From Otatea glauca (lineage: Eukaryota; Streptophyta; Magnoliopsida; Poales; Poaceae), in the NCBI GenBank assembly GCA_036346275.1, contig CM070711.1, forward strand, positions 67,309,078 to 67,373,077: a DNA stretch of 64,000 nucleotides. Reading direction: 5' to 3'. The notes beneath the pieces were generated by a model. The model saw nothing but the letters and a program-made list of their open reading frames with translations, did no database searches and was not told where the DNA came from. Shown here piece after piece: positions 54,776 to 64,000 of the stretch; the stretch's first letter is position 1; every line of letters starts with the position of its first letter. The position numbers and the translations under genes were made by a program.

Positions 54776-57700
54776 TTACAGGGTCCGCGAGATGTTCTTG
54801 AACTCGTTTAAACACGTCAGCAAAATCTTTTGACGTTTCAGCAGAGACTGGCGCTCATTCTGGACGGCATCAACTGCACCAGGAGCCACGAACATGTCCA
54901 TGAACTTGTCGTCATTGACAGCAAACAGCTCGAAGCCAAGTGCTAAAAACAACCTTTCACGGCTGCATTGCATCAGCAGAACAAGCATATCAGGAAAGAA
55001 TAAAACTTCACATGTATTGGACATGCGCGTTTACTGGCAGCTACCTATACACAATTCTACATGCACTAGCAGCTCTGACGAAAATAAATTCACAGTCCAT
55101 ATTTACTATTGACCATCAGTTGAATGAAAGTTGTATTTATGACAGTGGTTCATATCACCCTATCATTGAATTAATAGTGATTCAGACGGTTATTCTTGAA
55201 ATCCAACAAATTTACTGGCCATGAATTGAGGAAGATACAATTTGGCGTGGACCACCGTGTTCGATGCATATGTGATCAGTTAGCGGTTGCTTGTTGAACG
55301 TGTGCCCAGATAGATAAAAACACCAATGACAACTTATCAGTTAGTGACTACTCAATGGATGTGATCAGTTGGTCAAAACATCAATCAATTGCTCAAAAAC
55401 ATCAATTAGAGTTTATATGTTATAGTTACTTTCGAACTGAACAAGCAGAAATAGGAACAAATATGTGTATAACACGTTAGAACATACCATGGTGTTAAGA
55501 ATCCAGAGTTCAATGCAGAGGGAATATTCCTTTCAATCAGGACTTCTCGCATTTTAGCAAAATACTGAGCAGATATTGAGCATATGCTGGAGTACGATGA
55601 CCCTGATTTTGAGCCCAGATCATCAGCACCACGGATGATATTGTTATGGTGATTCCTGTTTGCATATGTTGCCATCCTTGCATGTCTTTTCCTTGCCCCA
55701 CCGTCATTCAAGTTTCCGTTGTCTTTCTTCTTACCACCATGCATATCAACTGGCAGATCAGGAGAAGGTGTCTCAGGAACTGTCAGCTGGCTTTCTTTAA
55801 GAACTTCCTTTGACTCATTTCCTTTAGCAGGTGGTGTCAGATGTTGCTGATCTTTTGGTGGCATATTCTCCTGAGCTTCCTCCAGTGCAGATCCACTGTC
55901 TGATAGGTCAAAAGATGTAACTCCAGGGAAGTGGTTAAACCTGTGCATGGAGTTCGCTACGGACCCAACGCCACCAAGAAAGTCGTTCTCGTAGCAAATA
56001 TGGGAGTAGGGACTCGTAACTGAATCAAAGTGATGGCGCACTATCTGCTTGCATTGCTTGGACAAATCCTTGACAAACTTATAATATGAGCACCGGAGAG
56101 CAGCAAGGAAGCCAACATATCCATCCATATTTTCAACATTTTGATGATCTGCTAGGCAGAAAAAAAAAGAGGAAAGAAGTATCAGAACTATTTAGCAAAT
56201 TGACCCTGCACTCCAAGGACTTTTAAAAGTATGCGAAGGCTCAGCTGCAATTCCATGGAAATGGTGAAAAAAATAAGAGATACTGCTGAGTGCTTACGAC
56301 ATAAAAAGTACATGATATGGTACCTTAAAGGCTTAAAGCTTGAAGACAGTAAGATATATGTATACACAAGAGATCCATAGTAAAAACATGTGTTAACTAA
56401 AGATGGGGAATGCAGACAACTAATTGTATAAATTTGGTGTGGAAAAATACAATGTATATCTATTTTCTTAAAGAATGTGTTTTAGCAAACAAAAGCTACT
56501 AGTAGTTGTTCTTGTGTCTGATCGTACCATACCACACAAAGTACTTCTAGAATACGAAAGATGGCTACAATCAACTTCAAGATGAACAAAACGATACCCA
56601 TGTAAATATAAGAAGCAAGAAAGATGAACCCGAGCACAGAAAAATCCAAATCCTACATTTCGATTCATGATTGCGACTGCGCTCCATTGCAAGGTCAAAT
56701 AAACTTTGGAGGACAAATGCAAGCCGATCACACGCAGTATCGCTAAGAGGAGCAAGCCACGATCGTGCAGCTGCACGTGCTATCTCAGCCGCTGCCTCAG
56801 TCAATCCACTGCTCCCACCTCTTCCAGCATGGGCAAGTAGTATGTTTGCGACCTGATAACATCAATACCACAATTTAGCTAACTTCACCTAAATTTTCTA
56901 CCAATATAACTCCAACCTAAAACGTACCTTCTCCCTTGACACTTGCGGGCACTCCATCGAGTATGTCGCACAACGGAATTCATGCATTACTCTTTCAAAA
57001 GCTGCACCACCATACAGCTTAAGACTGCAGTTGGGAGGTTTCACAGCCATGTTGATGCCAGGCCAGCTGCCAATACCACTGTGCATTTGTTCCTCTTCAG
57101 TAGTTTTCCCCCATAGCTCTGGAGCTGGATCAGCTGCTCCGTCAAGTAATGCACGCTGCGATAAGCAAATGTAATGCCAATTAGTTCTAGACTTCTAGTA
57201 CACCAATTAGCAATAACATTAGAGCAGAAGCGTGAAATAAGGACAGATTGTGTGTGCGCATACCAAATGAGTGCAAACAGAAGCAGCATGAAGCATTGCC
57301 GATCTCCTCAACTGCGAGACATCAGAAGTTGCTTGCAGTTTGGAGTCCAGTCTGGATAGGTCCATTGAGACTTCACTGCATCTCTGCTCTAACAATGCTA
57401 GGGTGGCTGGAGCTGCTTGTTTGTACCTGCTCTGAAGTTCAGATTCCAGGTACTTCCTGAGGCAGCTAAACCCAATGTATGGTCCATATTTCTCTTCATT
57501 GAAACCCCCCTTCACATTATCTCGCAAGTGACGCAGCACATCAATATCAACCTGACAGATTTGCCTCCGGAACTCCTCGTTGGAGATCGTTCCACGGTCC
57601 TTTGGAAGAGCCACAAAGAACGGGTGGATGTTATCCCCAAGGTAACCGCTCGCACTCAAGTAACTATCGACCTCCCACCTTTCCGTAAATTCCTTCAAAT

Positions 57701-58807
57701 GACCAAAACCAGCGACAACCTCATAAGACAAAATACCATTCCATTTCATAATTCACAGTGAAGACATTATTGAACGCTATGTACCAAACTTAACAGGCAT
57801 ACCTTAAGGCGGTTGTCGAACTTGGAGATGACAATCATCGTGCGCCTGAAAGTGGGATCAATATCTCTAATTGCGTCCAGCCAGAGAGAAGAGCACCACT
57901 CGACGCTGCTCTGCTGGAGGAACAGAAGGAGGCGGTGAGGCGGGCTCGCTAGTGACTTCACCATCGACAAGATCTCCTCCGGCGTGCTCTCTGGCTCACC
58001 TTTCTTAGCCTACAGCAAACACACAACTCCATCAAACAGCTGACAGACTGACTAAACTACCACTGCTCTTCATTGAGATGTGGCGAGTCTCAAGTTCAGC
58101 TCTACCCACCTTAAGCACGAAACCTGGGGTGTCGATGATGGTGAGGTTTGGGCAGTGGGCGTACTCGGCCCTCATGACGATGGGCTTGGACGAGACGGCG
58201 GCCTGGATCTTCCGGAGGTGCGACTCGGTGCGCTGCTTGATTAGGTCGGCGATCGCCGTGGCCAGCACCATCGGGGTCCCGTACTCCTCCGAGTCCTCGT
58301 CCTGAGATGCGCCGCACGACCCACATCAGCCAGCCGCTCTCGAGTGTTTACCACAAAATTACCAGAAGCACTGGACTTGATCTGAGAGAGAGACAAGGGG
58401 GGAACCCTAGGGGGAAGAAGCGGAGCACGCACCTGGAAGCGGCATCGGGGATCGAGGGCGGTGGGGTCGTGAACCATCTGGAGGACGAGGGGGCGGCGCG
58501 TGCCCATCTCGACCTCGCGGACGTTGAAGCGGAAGCCGAGGAGGGCCTCAAGGAGGGAGCTCTTCCCGTCCGACTGGCCGCCCACCGCCACAATCTCGGG
58601 GATCGGGAGCTTCTCCCCGAACGCCACCGCCGCCGCCTGCAGCCGGTTGTACGCCTCGAACCGCGCCTTCGAGTCAGACGCCGCCGCGGCAGCCGCAGCC
58701 GCAGCCGCCGCCGCGTCGGCCGCGGCCCGCCTGGTGGATGGGGACGGAGATGCCTTGGGGTTCGGCGTCCTGCCCGCCGCCGGCGACGAGAGCGCGTTGG
58801 CCGCCAT
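54776..58807 (-). CDS. DRP5A: Dynamin-related protein 5A (cytokinesis GTPase)
   Basis: Eight exons on the - strand: 58433-58807, 58110-58301, 57803-58009, 57264-57692, 56928-57155, 56657-56852, 55488-56148 and 54776-54962. They sum to 2475 nt (824 aa plus stop) with GT-AG introns and matching phases. Arabidopsis DRP5A is of very similar length. GTPase motifs are all present: G1 GGQSDGKSS at 76-84, G2 GTRRP at 102-106, G3 DTPG at 182-185, G4 SKFD at 251-254. The dynamin middle region and a C-terminal assembly region follow (ending NISRTL). There is no PH or proline-rich domain, as expected for the DRP5 group. DRP5A acts at the cell plate in dividing cells, and its sister DRP5B/ARC5 divides chloroplasts. 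The N terminus has a run of about twelve alanines (32-43) before FEAYNRLQ. The exon 4 acceptor has a weak pyrimidine tract, but the reading frame requires it. Confidence 0.96.
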
Positions 58808-59659
58808 GGGGTGGGTGCGCGAGTGCGAGTGGCACCGAGGGAGCCGACGGATTTGAATTTGAAATGCGGAGCGGTGTGGGAGAAGAGAAGAGGCTTCAGT
58901 GCAGAGCGCCGTTCAGGATGGTCCTAACTCCTAAATAGTAAGAATGGGCTGTCCTCGTACGGAGTTTTCCAGCCCAGACCAGATAGCCGATTGGTAAGAT
59001 GACTTTCGTGTACTTACCCAAGTACTCTCCTGGCCTTGGCACTGAGAACTCACACTGCGCCAGGAAGCGTACAAGACCACAAAAATACCGAGGAAAGAAA
59101 TGTTCTCCACTTTAAAATTTGAATCCCTAAATATATACATGCACTGAATATACGTTACACAGTAACACACTGCGCCATTAAACAACGGGATCCGAAGCAA
59201 ATCAAGTTATAAACTGCTCAAATTTTTTTGATTCATTGAAGGAAGGTGTATAATTTTAAAAATTCAAACATTAGAACATAAAGCATGACGAATTTTGAGC
59301 CCACATTTGAATTTTTTTCATGGTTATGAGTGCAGGATGATCAAACTGTATGAATTTTTAAAAATTCTAACAATACTCTTGATCACAAAAATGACATGAT
59401 GATGGTTAAAAACTTTTGAAATTTTTGTGAATGGTCATAACATTAATGTTTTCTCCCAAATAATGTTTGAAAATTCATACAGCTGATCAGATTGCAGAAA
59501 AAAAGCCAGAAACCACTCCAGTGAATTTATAAAATTCTTACAAGGGACATTCCTTCTAGTGACGATGACGTGAAATTGCGGTTGCAAGTCCCAGGTAGCA
59601 ATGTAGCATCCACGCGGACAGATCATGTTTCGACAACTCATATCTTATGATACTCCCAG
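58808..59659. other. 5' flank of DRP5A and intergenic DNA
   Basis: The first 120 bp are probably the DRP5A 5' UTR. Beyond that is AT-rich sequence with GAATTTTTAAAAATTC words and no gene. Confidence 0.4.
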
Positions 59660-60132
59660 CAGGGTTTAAAATGCATTGAAGATCACTTCACGAGAACTTA
59701 TTGATATAATTCCGGTCAGATCCGGCCAAAAAATTCAAATTCTGTTTAAAATTCGAAATCTCATGAAAAATAAAAATTCGAAATTCTCAGTAGTAATTTC
59801 AATTTTTTCCGGATTTTCCATCCGCAAGAACAGCTCGTTCACCGGTCGAATTTTATCTATTTCGATTTTATTTTTAAAACATAACAAATAATGTTAAAAT
59901 ATTTTCATAAATTTTATGTATTATCCTACATATCTTATGATACTCCCATAAATTTTTCATAGCATGAAAATACATTCTCAATTTTTAAAATTGAGCGTGT
60001 TTACTAGAAGTGCCAAAAGTCTAAAAATAAACTTTTTGAAACATTATCATTGAAGATCACTTTACGAGAACTTATTGATATAATTCGGTCGATCCGACCA
60101 AAAACTTCAAAATCCGCGGTTTTGTAACCTTG
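59660..60132. mobile_element. hAT-like element related to 10714-12547
   Basis: It begins CAGGGTTTAAAATGC and ends GGTTTTGTAACCTTG, matching the CAAGGTTATAAAA end of 10714-12547. Its centre is the reverse complement of 10921-11150 (AACATAACAAATAATGTTAA, CATAGCATGAAAA, GTGCCAAAAGTCTAAAAATA). The unit ATTGAAGATCACTT...GAGAACTTATTGATATAATTC occurs twice (59676-59712 and 60050-60085). Flanking 8-bp words do not match. Confidence 0.65.
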
Positions 60133-60376
60133 CATACGAGAGCCCACCGTAAACAGTGCAGGAGTAGGCTACAAGACATGATGATGGCAAGTTAGCTCCC
60201 CATACAGCTGCAGATTGCAGAAAGCCGAAACCACACCATTCCTTCTAGTGAAAAATTGCGGTTGCAAGTCCCAGGTAGCATAAATAGTAAATATAAAAAT
60301 TTTCGAAGAAAACCGTTTTGCAAAAGTGTCAAAAAAATTTTGAAATTTTTTTGTGCGGTCCTGAGGCCATCCTAAT

Positions 60377-60860
60377 GATTGTATAAAATTTTCAGATTAT
60401 TATCAGATACGTACATTTTTTAAAAATTCTGACAGTGATACTGTCACAATATATGCTCTTTAGTTTTTTATTTTCTAGGGGCACAAAATGAAGTATAATA
60501 TTTCTCAAACTTTTTTTGTGATGTTATAACTTATTTACAATGATTATGTAAAATTTTCAGAAGATGATCAGATATGTGTATTTTTTAAAAATTCTGAAAG
60601 TGATATTATCATTGTATATGCTCTTCTATTTTTGATTTTATATAGGTACTAAATGAAGTCTAATATTTTTGAAAATTTTATTGCATAATACTTTGGAACT
60701 ATTTATGGTTATATTAAATTTTCAGGATATAAAAAATATTTTAAATATTTATAAAAATCTGACAATATCTTTGTTCCTTTTCCTTAATTGCTGTTTTGGA
60801 TTTTTTAGAAGTAACAAATGATTTCAAAAATTATTTAAATTTCTCTGAGGTGTTTTATAG
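60377..60860. repeat. Three tandem degenerate units of about 160 bp
   Basis: The series TAAAATTTTCAG, then TTTTTTAAAAATTCTGA, TATGCTCTT and ACAAATGA-type landmarks repeats from about 60385, 60547 and 60710. The period matches that of 23403-23830. The word GACAGTGATA/TCTGACAATAT also recalls the AT-rich leader of the long LTRs. Confidence 0.5.
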
Positions 60861-61594
60861 ATTAATTGGGATTTTTTGTAATTTTTTCAATTTTTTTTTG
60901 TAATTTTTTCAATTTTCCTTTCATTTCCACCATTTTTCTTTCTGTCGTCGGCTTTCGACGAAAACCAACCGGTTTTCAAGCTTTTCGACCGGTTTTCGTT
61001 TTTTTTGAATTGGTTTGACCACCTGTTTGACTTTCGCAAACCGATCGGTTTTTACCGAATTTCGACCGGTTTTCGCAAAAACCGGTGCCGAGCAATTCTC
61101 GAAATTCAGTTCGAAAACGAAATTGTTAACCCTGCTCCCAGGGAAAACTCGAGGAATAGACTTCATAAATTCACAACGTGTTACAAGAACAAGGCAAGAT
61201 CAAAGGCTCTACTGGAACATGACCCAACATCAGTTGTACTGTCCACTACAGATACACTAATACTGTTTACACTCAATTTAGCCCTTCTGGTGGCTGAAGT
61301 ACTTCAGATTCGAGAGATTTCCAATCAGAATTTCTGGATGGATGCCAAGCAAGGCTCTAAAAGGAACAAACATAACAACAACAATCAGGTTTTCGTCAAC
61401 CAATGACCAATGAACAAGAAAGCAAAAAGGTCCTGCTTCTCCACGACTAATTGGTAGTCAGACATCGACATCTAGGCTGGCTGCCTGCCCATCCCATCGG
61501 AAGCAATCCAGAGTTCAAATTTGTGGCGCAACGTCCACATCTAGACCTGAACTGCAGGCTTGGCAAACAGTTCAAATAACACCACTTACGAGCT
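60861..61594. other. 3' flank of the homeodomain gene with a hAT-like fragment
   Basis: About 60945-61130 carries ACCGGTTTTC/CGGTTTTTACCG words ending in TTGTTAACCCTG, resembling one end of the hAT-like MITE at 54010-54321. 61135-61594 is probably 3' UTR and flank of the gene to the right. Confidence 0.4.
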
Positions 61595-64000
61595 TCACCT
61601 GCCCGTCTTCCTCTTTCTCAGCTCCCGCAGTATTGCTTTTTTCCTTGCCTCGTCTACAAATTCTAGGCCAGGGATCTTGTTCTCCGAAGACCTACCTTTT
61701 GGACTTCCAACATTCCTTGAGGCACTAGGCCCACCTTTTGGCGAGCCAACATCGATTGAGTTGGTAGGGCAGTTTTGGTTGACAACAGGAGCCACCACCA
61801 CTCTCTGCTGGCAGCTGATATCTTCTCTGAACGGGATGTCTTTGATACATTCATTAATACTATTTTGTGCCATCCTATACATGGAAACCACATCATTTCT
61901 ATCTACAGTCAGTTCTTCCATCACCCTGTCATTGGGTTCTCTCAGTTGTCTGCTATCTATAGCTGTTCTATCAATATTATCAGCACTATGGTTTTCTGGA
62001 TCCTTCTCAATTTTGGCAGCAGCAACTCTTGAGTAATGACGAGTGCTAGCAAACCATTTAGTGACCTGTTAATAGAAACTCAAGTAAACTTAAGTAAGGC
62101 AGGAGAAGTACAATGACAAGCCCAACAAGCATGCATCAAAAAATGCTTGTCGGAAGAACAAATGTGGTTGTTAGAACCTGATGAAATGTCAGCCCGAGCT
62201 CTTGTGCGAGACTTTCTTTTGTTGTGCGACTAGGATACGGATCTTTCATAAAATATACCTTCAGTTTCTGCAAGAAAAATGGAGTGTCAGTGACATAATT
62301 TATATTATGTCAACAATTTTAACCGGTTTAATTTGTTAGCACAAAATGGTTCTGAGAAAATTTCAGATTAACTGATTCAACTGTAAAGAGATATTTAATC
62401 ATTCTGTACCTGATTAATTGTAGGACCAAAATGTTTTTTTCGGGCAGTGCTGCTGCTACCATTGGAGCAAAGCACTTCAGTTTGCTGCTCACTTGCTGAA
62501 CCACAAAGTCGTTCACTCCGTGGAGTATGTTCATTATTCTGTTGTTCAGCTGGTGCTCTTCTAGAGCATCTTTTTGCAGGCTGAAGTGACTCACCAAGTG
62601 AATCTGTTTCACTGTCTTCTAGATTTCCTTTTCCAGGTGTGCTATTTCCAGACCACTCTTCATCATCACTTGAATCGTATGATTCTTTTCCATAAGCCTC
62701 CTTTAGATTCTCACATGAAAAAGAAATAAGTAAGGTCCTCGCATGCATTCATGCAGAGAAGACTAGCTTTGGTGTATTATGAGGCCTTTCATAAACAACA
62801 CACTGATTGCTTGGCTAAAAAGTATGTACACTAGATGGTTCATTGACAAAAAAAAAAGTTTTAAGTCATCTGTTAAATGTGAATGTCTATACATATATAC
62901 ATGAGCTAATAGGTTTCCTAGCTGGTTGATTAATCTTCAGTTAAGTGCTTTACCTAATTACCTCTGTTAGCAGCCACGGTTCACACACACAAACAAGCAC
63001 ATACAAACATGCAATCCTACTAGTGCACCATACACCCCTTTTCTTTTTCAGTTAACAATACTGCTTTCATATATTCAAGTAGTTCAAAGCAACAAAACTT
63101 ATGCATCTGTACCAAGTTAACCAAATATGAATAGATACTACAAAATACTTTCATGCTTTTTTATCTCATTTTTTAGAATTGATGTGCAAGTACGGTGTAG
63201 TAGACATGGATCTTAACTGATGTGATTGTGATACAGAACAATTCAAACATACACTATAAATTTACTGTCAAGCATGGTAGGAGAGTTCTACTTATACTAT
63301 GGATATGTCTCTTCACACATAATCATGCTATTTTCACAACAAGATTATGGTAGTTAACATATCTAGTCCACAAAGATGTGGTTATCGACTAATGCGGCAC
63401 AATATTTTGCATGACAGGGTAGCATCACTTAACAAGCTTCTGGGAACTAAATGACTAATGCATTATTCGCAATAAGGCAAACAACCACATTCAAAAGATG
63501 CAGCAGGGCAGCTATATATTCTATAAGTTTAGTATGAGATTGTGTGTGACTATGTTATGTGTTCCCCTAAGAACAAGATTATAAGTTATAGTTCTTTTTC
63601 TCTAAAATTGTTTTGTTTTATTTAATATATGAGCTTTTTCACATTTTGTGACCCTTATTTCTGGCCAACAGTATGAAAAAAATAAAAAGAACAAAGGTTT
63701 TTGAGGTAGCAATCATTAAATATAAAAAACATGTATTTACGGTATGGGGAAAATGGAAAATGCAAGGAGAAGACATACATCATACAGTTTTTTGTAATCC
63801 AGCCGTTCAACTTGTCGTCTACTTGAGACTGGTAGCACCATGTCTTGCTCTAGCTCTGTCTCCATAAATGTGCGGTTGGAATATTCTGCAGGTTGCTTAT
63901 CAACAGCACTAATTTCCATTCCATCGGTATGATGGTCTACTGTCCTAACATCTGGCAATGAAGGCACTGAGATTTCATCCTGGCCATGAGATTTAGCAAT
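61595..64000 (-). CDS. PHD-finger/homeodomain protein (HAT3.1/PRHA/HOX1A type), 3' part only
   Basis: Four exons on the - strand: 63779-64000 (continues beyond the window), 62410-62700, 62178-62267 and 61595-62065, with GT-AG introns and consistent phases. They give 74, 97, 30 and 156 codons. The first visible exon ends RRQVERLDYKKLYD and the next begins EAYGKESYDSSDDEEW. This junction is diagnostic for the HAT3.1/PRHA/HOX1A family of nuclear DNA-binding proteins, whose PHD finger would lie upstream, outside the window. The homeodomain runs from about ARKKHFGPTINQ (end of exon 62410-62700) through KLKVYFMKDPYPSRTTKESL to VTKWFASTRHYSRVA. Helix 3 has WFASTR where a classical homeodomain has WFxNxR. 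A basic C-terminal tail (KKAILRELRKRKTGR) may act in nuclear import or DNA contact. Confidence 0.9.

Noticed and set aside
58307..58927. 206-codon + strand frame
   Set aside because: It is antisense to the GC-rich first exon of DRP5A, whose GTPase motifs prove the - strand is coding.

Overview
The window is nuclear DNA of a grass (Poaceae). Three things point to this: intron-rich genes whose first exons are very GC-rich, plant-only protein families, and a dense grass-type transposon load (CACTA, Stowaway, hAT and other MITEs, Copia-type LTR elements, long LTRs of the TGTAACA...CCTTACA type). The species cannot be fixed from the sequence alone. Only four protein-coding genes are supported; most of the rest is nested or decayed transposon DNA.

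Genes: (1) a chloroplast-type S4-domain protein, + strand, 3139-6530, ten exons summing to 930 nt (309 aa). (2) A single-exon 234-aa VQ-motif protein, - strand, 20452-21156. (3) DRP5A, a dynamin-related GTPase of cytokinesis, - strand, 54776-58807, eight exons summing to 2475 nt (824 aa). (4) The 3' part of a PHD-finger/homeodomain gene of the HAT3.1/PRHA/HOX1A type, - strand, 61595 to beyond the right edge. For genes 1 and 3 every intron is GT-AG and the joined frame closes exactly.

Layout: 1-3100 holds degenerate coding-like sequence, a palindrome array and a MITE. 3.1-6.5 kb is the S4 gene. 6.6-20.4 kb holds MITEs, a 1.8-kb hAT-type element with a perfect 8-bp target duplication (10714-12547), and a region saturated with the heptamer GTTTCAA (about 13955-14800). 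20.4-21.2 kb is the VQ gene. 21.3-26.6 kb holds AT-rich tandem repeats, a tRNA-like sequence, a Stowaway and a decayed LTR. 26.6-50.7 kb is a transposon nest. 50.7-54.7 kb is unrecognised sequence plus two MITEs. 54.8-64 kb holds DRP5A and the homeodomain gene.

The nest reads as follows. Copia-like element 1 (26592-33930, TSD GTAGC) was hit by a small MITE (27190-27475), a 4.27-kb solo LTR (27521-31790, TSD CACAC) and a hAT MITE (32833-33429). Copia-like element 2 (34125-50682) has a duplicated leader and lacks nearly all of its coding region, which is replaced by a 14.2-kb CACTA element (35671-49830). That CACTA carries a TNP2-type transposase and a second gene with an Ulp1/C48 peptidase domain, both decayed. 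It is itself split by a second copy of the long LTR (43864-47800), which has no target duplication.

The most unusual observations are a third, internal copy of the CACTA subterminal repeat array placed directly in front of a TATA box and the second CACTA gene; a small acidic peptide apparently encoded across a GC-AG intron inside the long LTR family; and the leader duplication in Copia element 2. The S4 and DRP5A genes share this window although about 48 kb of transposons separate them.
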